Of a DNA stretch of 10,803 nucleotides, positions 1 to 6,927 are shown one piece after another. The position numbers and the translations under genes are program-made. This DNA is from an uncultured Duganella sp. (GTDB lineage Bacteria; Pseudomonadota; Gammaproteobacteria; Burkholderiales; Burkholderiaceae), in assembly GCA_946482635.1 (NCBI GenBank), contig CAMLSG010000191.1:1-10803 (forward strand), given 5' to 3'. The first letter of the stretch is position 1, and each line of letters opens with the position of its first letter. A model generated the notes under the pieces. It had not been told where the DNA came from, searched no databases, and saw only the letters and a list, made by a program, of their open reading frames with translations.

Positions 1-503
1 GCAGCAGCTTTCTTAGCGGCTGGCTTGGCAGCTGCTTTAGCTACGGTCTTCTTGGCTGCTGGTTTAGCTGCAGCTTTCTTGGCTGCTGGCTTGGCTGCTA
101 CTTTCTTGGCAACGGCTTTTTTAGCTGCTGGTTTAGCTGCTGCTTTCTTAGCTGCTGGTTTAGCTGCTGCTTTCTTAGCTGCTGGTTTTGCTGCTGCTTT
201 AGCTACAGTCTTCTTGGCTGCTGGCTTGGCTGCTGCTTTCTTGGCTGCTGGTTTTGCTGCTGGCTTAGCAGCGGCTTTCTTCACAGCTGGTTTTGCTGCT
301 GCTTTCTTAGCTGCTGGTTTTGCAGCTGGCTTAGCGGCGGCTTTCTTCGCTGCTGGTTTAGCGGCTGGCTTGGCAGCAGCTTTCTTGGCAGCTGGTTTAG
401 CAGCTGGCTTAGCTGCGGCTTTAGCGGCCGGCTTAGCGGCAGCTTTCTTTGCTGGAGCAGCTGCTTTAGCGGCTGCTGGTTTCTTCTTAGCGGCGGTTGC
501 CAT
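1..503 (-). CDS. Histone H1-like Ala/Lys/Pro-repeat DNA-binding protein (3' end outside window)
   Basis: The reading frame runs from ATG at 503-501 to the left edge without a stop, giving at least 167 residues. The protein starts MATAAKKKPAAAKAAAPAKK and continues as almost pure Ala, Lys and Pro with a few Val and Thr, in loose repeats of AAKPAAKK and AAAKPAAK type. Known relatives are the bacterial H1-like nucleoid proteins resembling the C-terminal tail of eukaryotic H1 (HctB of Chlamydia, BpH1 of Bordetella). They bind DNA non-specifically through dispersed lysines and compact the nucleoid. The start is set by AGGAGA at 515-520 on the minus strand, about 11 bases upstream of the ATG. There is no globular domain in the visible part. 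The Leu/Phe/Ala-rich plus-strand reading of the same bases is an artefact of the repeat. The family call is firm; the full length is unknown. Confidence 0.88.
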   Translation of the reverse strand, partial: MATAAKKKPAAAKAAAPAKKAAAKPAAKAAAKPAAKPAAKKAAAKPAAKPAAKKAAAKPAAKPAAKKAAAKPAVKKAAAKPAAKPAAKKAAAKPAAKKTVAKAAAKPAAKKAAAKPAAKKAAAKPAAKKAVAKKVAAKPAAKKAAAKPAAKKTVAKAAAKPAAKKAA

Positions 504-637
504 TTTTAGTTCTCCTTCATCTGGGATGGGAAAAATTCACGCACAAGTTTTAAACCCGTCCGGCCCTGCGCTGGACCAGGCGAATTATTCATCGGCACAA
601 ACAGGGTTGCGGTTTGCGCTAATGAATTCGGCACCCA

Positions 638-677
638 GCTGAACTGCTGCACCTCCTCACGAGTGCAGCGCTTCAGC
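638..677 (-). other. Long hairpin in the leader region of the H1-like gene
   Basis: Two 15-base arms (638-652 and 663-677) pair at 13 positions with a two-base internal mismatch, around a 10-base loop. On the minus strand the loop reads TCGTGAGGAG and contains a Shine-Dalgarno-like GAGG. No T-run follows, so it is not a terminator. It lies about 135 bases upstream of the H1-like ATG and downstream of the terminator at 819-857, so it would sit in the H1 leader or in a separate short RNA. Confidence 0.5.
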
Positions 678-685
678 CATCGATT

Positions 686-711
686 CCTGCGCCGGTGCTT
701 GGCAGCGCAGG
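686..711 (-). other. Second hairpin in the leader region of the H1-like gene
   Basis: CCTGCGC at 686-692 pairs perfectly with GCGCAGG at 705-711. Inside it TGC (696-698) pairs with GCA (702-704) around a TTG loop, leaving a three-base bulge. It is only 9 bases from the hairpin at 638-677. Together they make this stretch the most structured part of the gap. No RNA family is recognised. Confidence 0.45.
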
Positions 712-818
712 TCTCAAATTCTTTGTCGCGACGATTGCCCGGGTGGGGCACGCAGGTGGGGCGTAAATTCAGCTCCTCGACCCTCGTCACAGCCACGTAT
801 TACGACCAGCGTTCAAAG

Positions 819-857
819 AAAAAACCGCCCGGCCTGATCGAGTGATCAGGAGAGCGG
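819..857 (-). terminator. Intrinsic terminator reading leftward
   Basis: On the minus strand CCTGATC (850-844) pairs with GATCAGG (839-833) around an ACTC loop. The stem extends outward past a small internal loop with CCGCTC (857-852) against GGGCGG (830-825), and six T residues follow (824-819). This is a textbook rho-independent terminator. It has no evident gene immediately upstream on its strand, because the CheW gene has its own terminator at 1160-1205. It could be a second-tier terminator or the end of an unannotated short RNA. Confidence 0.72.
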
Positions 858-1060
858 CTTCGCTGTCGTCGTGTGGTCTTTAAGCATACTTATGCGTTTT
901 TGGTTCCCATTATTTTTCGATTTTTGCGGTAACAACACACTCGAAAAAACAGTGCTTGCAAATTCACGCGATTTCAAGTTCGCAAAGTACACGAAAGCTT
1001 GTCGATGCGCAACCAGCACGAATGATTTTCTTCTTCTTTTTTTGCTTCGATCTGCGCGTT

Positions 1061-1101
1061 CGCGCACATTGAAGCGCGCTTCACGCACCGCTCGCGCACA
1101 T
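1061..1101. repeat. 14-bp perfect palindrome flanked by 9-bp direct repeats
   Basis: TGAAGCGCGCTTCA at 1070-1083 is a perfect palindrome. CGCGCACAT occurs on either side at 1061-1069 and 1093-1101, a period of 32 bases or about three helical turns. A further GCGCG/CGCGC inverted pair lies just to the left (about 1053-1064). This may be a regulatory protein-binding cluster or only a GC-rich structural element. No regulator is recognised. Confidence 0.4.
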
Positions 1102-1159
1102 CGATCGCCCATCGCCTTGTCGACCACCTTCGCATAACGCCTTTAGGTAAAGGCTGTAT

Positions 1160-1205
1160 AAAAAGTGAAGCGCCCCGGCCCGCGCTTGGACGCGAGACCG
1201 GGGCG
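1160..1205 (-). terminator. Intrinsic terminator of the chemotaxis operon
   Basis: On the minus strand CGCCCCGG (1205-1198) pairs with CCGGGGCG (1178-1171). An inner CGCG/CGCG stem (1194-1191 with 1184-1181) sits inside it. The U-tract is CTTCACTTTTT (1170-1160), with five consecutive T residues after a short spacer. It lies about 40 bases past the CheW stop codon and fits as the end of the MCP-CheW transcript. Confidence 0.72.
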
Positions 1206-1236
1206 GCTGAAGGCGGCGTTTGAAATTTTTTTTTCG

Positions 1237-1252
1237 TCGCGATTACGCGACA
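1237..1252 (-). other. Perfect hairpin spanning the stop codon of the triple-CheW gene
   Basis: GTCGCG and CGCGAC, six bases each with an ATTA loop, form a perfect inverted repeat that contains the TAA stop (1245-1243) in its loop. No T-run follows on the minus strand; there the next bases are a run of A. On the plus strand a nine-T run precedes it rather than follows it. It is therefore not a standard terminator in either direction, but it may protect the 3' end of the message. Confidence 0.4.
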
Positions 1253-2742
1253 TGCAAAATTCGCTTCATCACGCGTTCGAGATCGAGCAGGCAGGTACTG
1301 TGCGTGCTTCCATCCGCTTGCGGCAGCTCCACTACCTCGTTCGATTCGGCCGACAGGTCCTGCGCCGTCACCGACGTCTTCATCAGCGAAGGCGCGGCGA
1401 AGCGCTTGCCGTCATCGACCGTGACGATGTCCGCAACCGCATCGACCACCAGGCCATAGCGCCCCTCGTCACGCTCGATCACCAGCACTTTTCCCGCGCC
1501 TTCAGCGGCTTCCATGCCGTACAGGCGGCGCAGGTCGACCAGGCTGATGAGCTGTTGGCGCAGGTTGAGCACCCCGCACATGTAGTCCGGCATGCCGGGC
1601 GGATGGCTGATATCGCCGGCGTGGTCGATGATCTCGCGCACCTGCTTCAACTCCAGCGCGAACAGTTCGCCCACCCGGAAGCTCAGGTAGACCTTGCGCC
1701 CGGCGCGCTGGCTGGCTGCCGCCCGGGCTTGCGCGGGATAGAGCTGGCGGTGGCCCAGGTCCATCTCGCCGATCTCGCTGCGCGAGAAGATGCCGTCGTG
1801 GTCCAGCAGGATCACGTCCTCCTCGCCGGGACGCGCCACGCAGCCGGCAAACATGGCGCTGCGCTCTTTGCTCAGCAAGGGGATCGCCAGCACTTCATCG
1901 CTGGTGAAATGCAGGATGCTTTCCACATCGTCGACCAGGAACCCGACCGTCGCCTCGCCGATATGGGCGACCAGGATGCGCTGCCCTGCATCGGCCTGCG
2001 CAGGCTGGCCGCCGGCCAGGGCGGCAAAGTCCACCACCGGCACCTGCAGGCCACGGAACTGCATGCGGCCGCGGCACAGCGGACTGGCCAGGATCGATTC
2101 CGCCAGCTCGGGGACCCGGACGATCTCCTGGATTGCCTTCATCTCCATCGCGAAGCGGGCGCCGGCGGCACGGAAGCTGATCGCATGGCGGCGCTCGCCC
2201 ACCACCCGCAACTGGCGCCGCGTTTCCGCGCCGCTGGCACGCATCGATTGCACCTGCGGCACGTTCTCGATATGCACCAGGCGGTCGATGTCGAGCACCT
2301 GGACCAGGCGCCTGCCCTCGTCCAATAAAATGGTGCCGGCTACTACCCCTTGTGTCGAACCTTCCGCATAACGCAACCGGCTGCGTTGTTCGGGCCGCAC
2401 GCGCAGGATCTCGCCGGTGGCGTGCACCAGCAAACCGACCTGCGCTTCCTGGTAATCGATGATGGCGATCTTGTTGGAAGGCTCGGCCGCCGGCGCCGCC
2501 GGATCGAACAGGCAGCCCAGGTTCACCACCGGGATCACGCTGCCGCGCAAGGTGAACATGCCTGCCAGGTAAGGCGGGGCGAGCGGCACGCTGGTCATGC
2601 GCTCGGGAAAATTGACCACCTCCCGGATGCACAAGGCCGGCAGCGCGAATTCGTCCCCGCCCAGCATGAAGGAGCCAAACAGTTCGACCGCTGCCCCGGC
2701 GCTCGCCTGCGGCGGCGCCGACACTACACGCAAGGCTTCCAT
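1243..2742 (-). CDS. Chemotaxis scaffold protein with three CheW domains
   Basis: This 499-residue protein consists of three CheW-like domains (PF01584 type) at about 20-165, 180-325 and 348-497. Each has the family pattern of a hydrophobic strand pair, a helix with IREVV, IQEIV or VREII, and a later segment such as LRGSVIPVVNL, FRGLQVPVVDF or LRQQLISLVDL. Single-domain CheW (about 150-170 residues) bridges receptors to the kinase CheA in the cytosolic array; a protein this size is unusual. No CheA, CheY or receiver domain is fused, so it is not CheV. The start ATG is 3 bases after the TAA of the MCP gene with no clear ribosome binding site, so translation is probably coupled. The last codons form a hairpin (see 1237-1252). 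It most likely serves the neighbouring receptor, perhaps as a multivalent adaptor. Domain assignment is firm; the exact role is inferred. Confidence 0.9.
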   Translation of the reverse strand: MEALRVVSAPPQASAGAAVELFGSFMLGGDEFALPALCIREVVNFPERMTSVPLAPPYLAGMFTLRGSVIPVVNLGCLFDPAAPAAEPSNKIAIIDYQEAQVGLLVHATGEILRVRPEQRSRLRYAEGSTQGVVAGTILLDEGRRLVQVLDIDRLVHIENVPQVQSMRASGAETRRQLRVVGERRHAISFRAAGARFAMEMKAIQEIVRVPELAESILASPLCRGRMQFRGLQVPVVDFAALAGGQPAQADAGQRILVAHIGEATVGFLVDDVESILHFTSDEVLAIPLLSKERSAMFAGCVARPGEEDVILLDHDGIFSRSEIGEMDLGHRQLYPAQARAAASQRAGRKVYLSFRVGELFALELKQVREIIDHAGDISHPPGMPDYMCGVLNLRQQLISLVDLRRLYGMEAAEGAGKVLVIERDEGRYGLVVDAVADIVTVDDGKRFAAPSLMKTSVTAQDLSAESNEVVELPQADGSTHSTCLLDLERVMKRILHVA

Positions 2743-2745
2743 GGC

Positions 2746-4446
2746 TTACACCACGAAACCGGCGACCAGCTTGTTCAATTCCCCGGCGCGCGAATTCAGG
2801 CTGGCAGTCGACGAGGCGATGCTGTCGCAACTGCCGGCCGATTGCTCGGCTGCTTCGGCAATATGGTTGATGGCAACGCTGACCTCGCGCGCCGACAGCA
2901 GCTGCTCCCTGGCCTCATGCGAGATCTCGGCAATCGCCTCGCTGGTCTTGCCGACGCCCTTGACGATGCGGTCGAACGCTTCGCTGGCCTGGTGCGAGAT
3001 GGCGGTGCCGGTATTGACCCGCTTGACCGACTCGCTGATCAGCTTGGAAATCTCCTTGGTCGCCTGCGAAGAACGCTCGGCCAGCTTGCGCACCTCGTCC
3101 GCCACGACCGAGAATCCCAGGCCATGTTCGCCGGCGCGCGCCGCTTCGATGGCCGCGTTGAAGGCCAGCATATTGGTCTGATTGGCAATATCGCTGATCA
3201 CTTTCACGATCTCGCCGATGTCTTCCGACGAGCGGTTGATCAGGTCCATCGCCTCGATCGAACGGGCCACCGCCTTGGCGCCCGCCTCGGCTTCGTCCTG
3301 GGTGGCCTTGGCCAGGTCGTTGGCATGGCCGGTGCTGGTGGCAATCGCATCGATCGAACGGGTCAGGCCATCGACAGTGGCATTCATTTCCTCCACCGTG
3401 GCGCCCAGTTCCTGCGAGCCGCCGGCCACCACGCCGGCACGGTTGGCAATCGCTTCCGCATCGTCGGCGAAAGCGGTGGCCGACATCACCACCTGCCCGA
3501 TCACCCCGCGCAAGTCGCCCATCATCTTGCCGATGCCGGCGCCCAGTTGGTCGAGCGGCTCCTCGCCTGCCAGCGGCACCTCGGCCGTCAGGTCGCCTTT
3601 GGCCGCGCGCGCCACCGCATCGAGCAGGCGCTCGATCTTGGCCGCATCGCTGGCTGCCTTGTCCTTGATGCCCTGCTCCATCAGCACCTGCTCGGTGATG
3701 TCGCTGGCGAACTTGACGATTTTGAAAGGCGTGCCGTTCATGTCGAGGATCGGGTTGTAAGTGGCCTGGATCCAGATCGTCTTGCCGCCGTTGCCGACAC
3801 GCTTGTAGCGGCCGCCGTCGAACTCGCCCCGGTTCAGTTTTTGCCAGAAGCGCTTGTAGTCGACGCTCGATGCGTAGTCGGTTTCGCAGAACATGCGGTG
3901 GTGTTCGCCCTTGATGTCGTCCAGCGTGTAGCCCATCGCATCGAGGAAGTTGCCGTTCGCGGTCAGCACGTGGCCGCCCATGTCGAACTCGATCACGGCC
4001 TGCGCCTTGTCCATGGCGCTGACCTTGCCCTCGTACTCCGCGTTGCGCAGCTTGGCGGCCGTGACATCGGTGGCGAACTTGATGACTTTATAAGGCTTGC
4101 CATCGGCGTCGAACACCGGGTTGTAGGATGCATTGATCCAGATCTCGCGGCCGCCCTTGCCGATACGCTTGTACTCGCCGTGCTCGTAGTGGCCGCCGCG
4201 CAGGCGCTCCCAGAATTGCTTGTATGCTTCGCTGGCCGCAAACGTGCTGTCGCAAAACATCGAATGGTGGCGGCCCTGCACTTCATCGAGCGTATAGCCG
4301 ACCGCGCTCAGGAAGTTGTCATTCGCGTGCAGGATGGTGCCGTCGAGCTGGAATTCGATGACGGCCTGGACGCGGTTGAGGGCGGCGTTGATGGCCTGCA
4401 GTTCGACTTCCTGTAGCTGGCTTTCCTGGATGACTGGGCTGTTCAT
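2746..4446 (-). CDS. Soluble PAS-PAS methyl-accepting chemotaxis receptor (BdlA-like architecture)
   Basis: The protein has 566 residues. Two closely similar PAS domains lie at about 27-130 and 148-252; each has NFL..(V/M)GYTLD(E/D), then HH.MFC, and ends KFA(T/S)D(V/I)T. A HAMP-like linker follows at about 275-320, then an MCP signalling domain to the C-terminus. The conserved hairpin tip at about 418-455 reads [22 protein letters not shown], then [11 protein letters not shown]. There is no transmembrane segment and no C-terminal CheR-tethering pentapeptide (it ends AGFVV). The receptor should therefore be cytosolic and sense an internal signal through PAS, as in BdlA of Pseudomonas aeruginosa or Aer-like energy sensors. 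The start ATG at 4446-4444 is preceded by AGGAG (4459-4455). A longer in-frame start is possible, but its extension runs through the upstream inverted repeats and lacks domain-like sequence. The gene is followed 3 bases later by its CheW partner. Confidence 0.92.
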   Translation of the reverse strand: MNSPVIQESQLQEVELQAINAALNRVQAVIEFQLDGTILHANDNFLSAVGYTLDEVQGRHHSMFCDSTFAASEAYKQFWERLRGGHYEHGEYKRIGKGGREIWINASYNPVFDADGKPYKVIKFATDVTAAKLRNAEYEGKVSAMDKAQAVIEFDMGGHVLTANGNFLDAMGYTLDDIKGEHHRMFCETDYASSVDYKRFWQKLNRGEFDGGRYKRVGNGGKTIWIQATYNPILDMNGTPFKIVKFASDITEQVLMEQGIKDKAASDAAKIERLLDAVARAAKGDLTAEVPLAGEEPLDQLGAGIGKMMGDLRGVIGQVVMSATAFADDAEAIANRAGVVAGGSQELGATVEEMNATVDGLTRSIDAIATSTGHANDLAKATQDEAEAGAKAVARSIEAMDLINRSSEDIGEIVKVISDIANQTNMLAFNAAIEAARAGEHGLGFSVVADEVRKLAERSSQATKEISKLISESVKRVNTGTAISHQASEAFDRIVKGVGKTSEAIAEISHEAREQLLSAREVSVAINHIAEAAEQSAGSCDSIASSTASLNSRAGELNKLVAGFVV

Positions 4447-4463
4447 TTGGGTGAGCTCCTGTA

Positions 4464-4525
4464 GGGTGAGATGTTGCCACTGAGAATTTTCAGTATAGAC
4501 AGCGTCCCCGCGAGGAATCTCACCC
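4464..4525. promoter_or_regulatory. Inverted-repeat control region upstream of the MCP gene
   Basis: GGGTGAGAT at 4464-4472 and ATCTCACCC at 4517-4525 form a perfect 9-bp inverted repeat spaced by 44 bases. Between them ACTGAGAATTTTCAGT (4479-4494) is a near-perfect 16-bp palindrome with one mismatched pair. A minus-strand -10-like TATACT (4498-4493) overlaps the edge of this palindrome, about 46 bases before the MCP ATG. I find no good -35 at the right spacing, which would suit an activated promoter. The inner palindrome may be an operator. The outer arms could be a second site or pair in the leader RNA. Function is inferred from arrangement only. Confidence 0.42.
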
Positions 4526-4560
4526 TTTGTCACCACCCCCTGCCTGCGCTTTAAGCAGTT

Positions 4561-4596
4561 AAATAAAGCAGGCCGGATCGTTGTCGGCCCACAACG
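4561..4596 (-). terminator. Weak candidate terminator after the transport operon
   Basis: On the minus strand GGCCG (4589-4585) pairs with CGGCC (4575-4571), followed by TGCTTTATTT. An alternative six-base stem, CGTTGT (4596-4591) with ACAACG (4584-4579), overlaps it. The T-tract is interrupted and the stem is short, so some read-through into the MCP gene is possible. Confidence 0.35.
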
Positions 4597-4600
4597 GCGC

Positions 4601-5419
4601 TTACGGTTTCGAGGGGGCAGGCAGGCGGGCATCCAGGCCCAGCATGCTCCATTTCGGCTCGGCGTAATATTGGCGCACCAGGCGCCCATATTCGCCGCGT
4701 GTAACCAACAAGGCAATCGCTTCGCGCAGCCGCTCCTGGTCGGCGAACGGCAGGGAATGCCGGTTCAGGTAAATGCCCACCTGGGCCGGCTGCATGCCGC
4801 TGACGGCGGTGATGGCAATCTTGTCGGCCAGGCCAGCACGCTGCGCTGCCTCGGCGAACACGGAAGGGCCGGCCAGAACGGCATCGAAGCGGCCGGCCGC
4901 CAGCATGCGCGCGGCGGTGTCAGGGTCGGGTACCAGCGACAGGCGCGGCAGGCTGCCCGCCTCCTCCACCAGGCGCATATATTCGGGACCATAGTTGTTG
5001 CCGCGGACTGCGCCAAAACTCAGCTCGCGCTTGCGGATCTCGTCCAGCCCCAGCTCGGGCGGCAGCTTGCCCGCCAATGCGATCAGCATGGCGCGCGAGT
5101 TGTACATGTGGACGAAAATGCCGGACTTGTCGCGCTCTTCGGTGCGCGTGGAGCCGGGTAACAGGTCGATGTCGCCTGTTTCCAGCATCCTCAGTGCGCG
5201 CACACGCGGCACGTTGATGAAATCGAACTGGCAGCCGGTACGCGCGGCGGCCAGCTTGAGGATGTCGGGCACCAGGCCGCTGACGCTGCCGTCCGCGCTG
5301 ACCATCATATTGCGCCCCATGGGGCTGATGGCCACCTTGACCGGACGGCTGCAGGCAGCCTGGGCCGAAGCTGCGCATGCCAGCCAGTGCAGGACCAGCA
5401 GGCAGCGCAGTATCTTCAT
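4601..5419 (-). CDS. Periplasmic solute-binding protein, SBP_bac_3-like, fourth gene of the tct operon
   Basis: The product has 272 residues. A signal peptide, [21 protein letters not shown], is followed by a mature domain of the amino-acid-binding type (PF00497-like). The typical segments are VKVAI..MG near the start, [16 protein letters not shown], and the helix-strand motif [20 protein letters not shown] where this family reads GxxDxxxxxxTRTxER. Later parts include [14 protein letters not shown] and [15 protein letters not shown]. Such proteins normally deliver a ligand to an ABC importer or a sensor, yet no ABC permease or ATPase lies here. The start ATG overlaps the tctA stop as ATGA (5419-5416), with GAGGA just upstream inside tctA, so translation is coupled to the transporter. 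It is not related to TctC in sequence. Substrate is unknown. An alternative start far upstream would lie inside tctA and is rejected. Confidence 0.85.
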   Translation of the reverse strand: MKILRCLLVLHWLACAASAQAACSRPVKVAISPMGRNMMVSADGSVSGLVPDILKLAAARTGCQFDFINVPRVRALRMLETGDIDLLPGSTRTEERDKSGIFVHMYNSRAMLIALAGKLPPELGLDEIRKRELSFGAVRGNNYGPEYMRLVEEAGSLPRLSLVPDPDTAARMLAAGRFDAVLAGPSVFAEAAQRAGLADKIAITAVSGMQPAQVGIYLNRHSLPFADQERLREAIALLVTRGEYGRLVRQYYAEPKWSMLGLDARLPAPSKP

Positions 5420-6918
5420 TCCTCGTGGAAGGCTTCTTCCCGTTTCTTGCGCAAGGAAGGCGACAGCACCACCGCCAGCGCCAGCACTGCCAGCGCCAGC
5501 AGGGTGGCACTGATCGGGCGGTTGAGGAACACCATCGGATCGCCATGCGACAGCGTCATGGCGCGCCGCAAGTACTCTTCCAGCATCGGGCCGATGATGA
5601 AACCGAGCAGCATCGGCGCCGGCTCGGCATCGAGCTTGGCGCAGATATAGCCGAACACCCCGAACAGCGCCATCAGCCAGACGTCGAACTGGGAGTTGTT
5701 CAGGCTGAACACGCCGATCGCGCAGAACATCAGGATGGCCGGGAACAGGCGATGGTAAGGCACGGTGATCATCTTCACCCACAAGCCGATCATCGGCAGG
5801 TTCAGCACCACCAGGAACAGGTTGCCGAACCACATCGACACGATCAGGCCCCAGAACAGGTCTGGCTTTTCCGTCATCACCGCCGGACCAGGCGTGATGC
5901 CCTGGATGATCATGGCGCCGATCATCAGCGCCATCACCGGGTTGGACGGAATGCCCAGGGTCAGCATCGGGATGAAGGAAGTCTGGGCCCCGGCGTTGTT
6001 GGCCGATTCCGGCGCCGCCACGCCTTCGATGGCGCCCTTGCCGAATTCCTTGGCATTGGGCGACACTTTCTTCTCGATCGAGTAGGAGGCGAAGGAAGCC
6101 AGCATGGCGCCGCCGCCCGGCAGGATGCCCAGCGCCGAACCGAGGAAGGTACCGCGCAGGACCGGCGCCAGGATGCGCTTGAAGTCCTCCTTGTTCAGCA
6201 TCAGCCCCGACACTTTCTTCATCAGGATGTGGCGTTCCTCGTCATGCTCGAGGTTGCGCACGATCTCGCCGATGCCGAACATGCCCATCGCCACGATCAC
6301 GAAGGAAATGCCTTCCGCCAGTTCCGGTACGTCGTAGGTATAGCGCTGTTGCCCGGAGTTGACGTCGGTACCGATCATGCCCAGCAGCAGGCCCATGACC
6401 ACCATGCCGATCGCATTCAGCAAGGAGCCGCTCGCCAGCACCACGGCAGCCACCAGGCCCAGCACCATCAGCGAGAAGTAGTCGGCAGGGCCGAACTTCA
6501 GCGCCAGGTCGGCCAGGGGCGGCGCAAAGCACGCTACCACCACGGTGGCCACGGTACCGGCGAAGAAGGAGCCGATGGCGGCCGTCGCCAGCGCCTTGCC
6601 GGCATGGCCCTTGCGCGCCATCTGGTAGCCGTCGATGGCTGTCACCACTGATGATGACTCGCCTGGCAGGTTGACCAGGATGGCCGTGGTGGAGCCGCCA
6701 TACTGGGCGCCGTAATAAATACCGGCCAGCATGATCAGCGCCGCCACCGGAGGCAGGCCGAAGGTGGCCGGCAGCAGCATGGCAATGGTGGCGATCGGAC
6801 CCAGGCCCGGCAGCACACCGACCGCAGTGCCGATGAACACCCCCATCAGGCAGTACATCAGGTTGGTCAGGGTGAAGGCTGTTTCAAAGCCCAGACCGAG
6901 GTTGCTTAAGATTTCCAT
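5416..6918 (-). CDS. tctA: Tripartite tricarboxylate transporter, large membrane subunit TctA
   Basis: The 500-residue, very hydrophobic protein has the length and landmarks of TctA (PF01970). The first half carries GVLPGLGPIATIAMLLP near residues 34-50 and YYGAQYGGSTTAILVNLPGE. The second half has LGILPGGGAMLASF, EGVAAPESANNA and LGIPSNPVMALMIGAM. The two PGxG-type segments sit in inverted-repeat halves and probably line the transport path. TctA is the channel-forming subunit of a secondary importer for citrate or other carboxylates, driven by an ion gradient and dependent on the binding protein TctC. Its start follows tctB by 9 bases, with AGGGGA (6930-6925) upstream. Its stop overlaps the next gene by ATGA. 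The C-terminus ends in a charged cytosolic tail ([11 protein letters not shown]). No truncation is seen. The substrate cannot be read from this subunit. Confidence 0.96.
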   Translation of the reverse strand: MEILSNLGLGFETAFTLTNLMYCLMGVFIGTAVGVLPGLGPIATIAMLLPATFGLPPVAALIMLAGIYYGAQYGGSTTAILVNLPGESSSVVTAIDGYQMARKGHAGKALATAAIGSFFAGTVATVVVACFAPPLADLALKFGPADYFSLMVLGLVAAVVLASGSLLNAIGMVVMGLLLGMIGTDVNSGQQRYTYDVPELAEGISFVIVAMGMFGIGEIVRNLEHDEERHILMKKVSGLMLNKEDFKRILAPVLRGTFLGSALGILPGGGAMLASFASYSIEKKVSPNAKEFGKGAIEGVAAPESANNAGAQTSFIPMLTLGIPSNPVMALMIGAMIIQGITPGPAVMTEKPDLFWGLIVSMWFGNLFLVVLNLPMIGLWVKMITVPYHRLFPAILMFCAIGVFSLNNSQFDVWLMALFGVFGYICAKLDAEPAPMLLGFIIGPMLEEYLRRAMTLSHGDPMVFLNRPISATLLALAVLALAVVLSPSLRKKREEAFHEE

Positions 6919-6927
6919 GCCAGTCCC

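Larger units (their letters stand above)
504..1242. other. Gene-poor intergenic region with terminators, hairpins and palindromes
   Basis: About 740 bases separate the H1-like gene from the triple-CheW gene, and I see no convincing protein gene. Short frames at 506-796(-), 663-845(+), 846-1127(-) and 871-1137(+) lack a good ribosome binding site or a recognisable product. Two intrinsic terminators read leftward (819-857 and 1160-1205). Two strong hairpins lie at 638-677 and 686-711. A cluster of palindromes and direct repeats lies at 1051-1101, and a nine-T run at 1226-1234. The part from about 870 to 1060 is clearly more AT-rich than its surroundings. Confidence 0.7.

Noticed and set aside
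1..480. Regular repeats that could suggest a CRISPR array
   Set aside because: The repeats are contiguous, in a coding frame and without unique spacers.
25..642. Plus-strand frame of 205 residues rich in Ala, Leu and Phe
   Set aside because: It is the antisense reading of the Ala/Lys/Pro repeat. The minus-strand frame has a good ribosome binding site and a known family composition.
506..796. Minus-strand frame of 96 residues from a GTG
   Set aside because: No ribosome binding site at the GTG, no recognised family and it covers two strong RNA hairpins. Kept only as a possibility in the findings.
846..1137. Opposed short frames of about 90 residues on both strands
   Set aside because: Neither has a ribosome binding site or recognisable product. 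The minus one stops inside the terminator stem and both span AT-rich, palindrome-rich DNA.
1171..1234. Plus-strand terminator using the GC hairpin and the nine-T run
   Set aside because: The T-run lies about 20 bases beyond the stem, too far for an intrinsic terminator, and no plus-strand gene precedes it.
1165..2328. Plus-strand frame of 387 residues across the CheW gene
   Set aside because: His/Gln/Arg/Asp-rich antisense product of GC-rich coding DNA; the minus strand encodes three clear CheW domains.
2350..4416. Plus-strand frame of 688 residues across the MCP gene
   Set aside because: Long only because high-GC DNA has few stops; it has no recognisable domain and opposes a complete MCP.
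4447..4716. In-frame N-terminal extension of the MCP by 90 residues
   Set aside because: It would cover the upstream gene's end and the inverted-repeat control region, with sequence unlike PAS or signal peptides; AGGAG fits the ATG at 4446.
5377..6651. Plus-strand frame of 424 residues, very His/Gln-rich
   Set aside because: Antisense of tctA, with the usual His/Gln/Arg-rich composition of such shadows.
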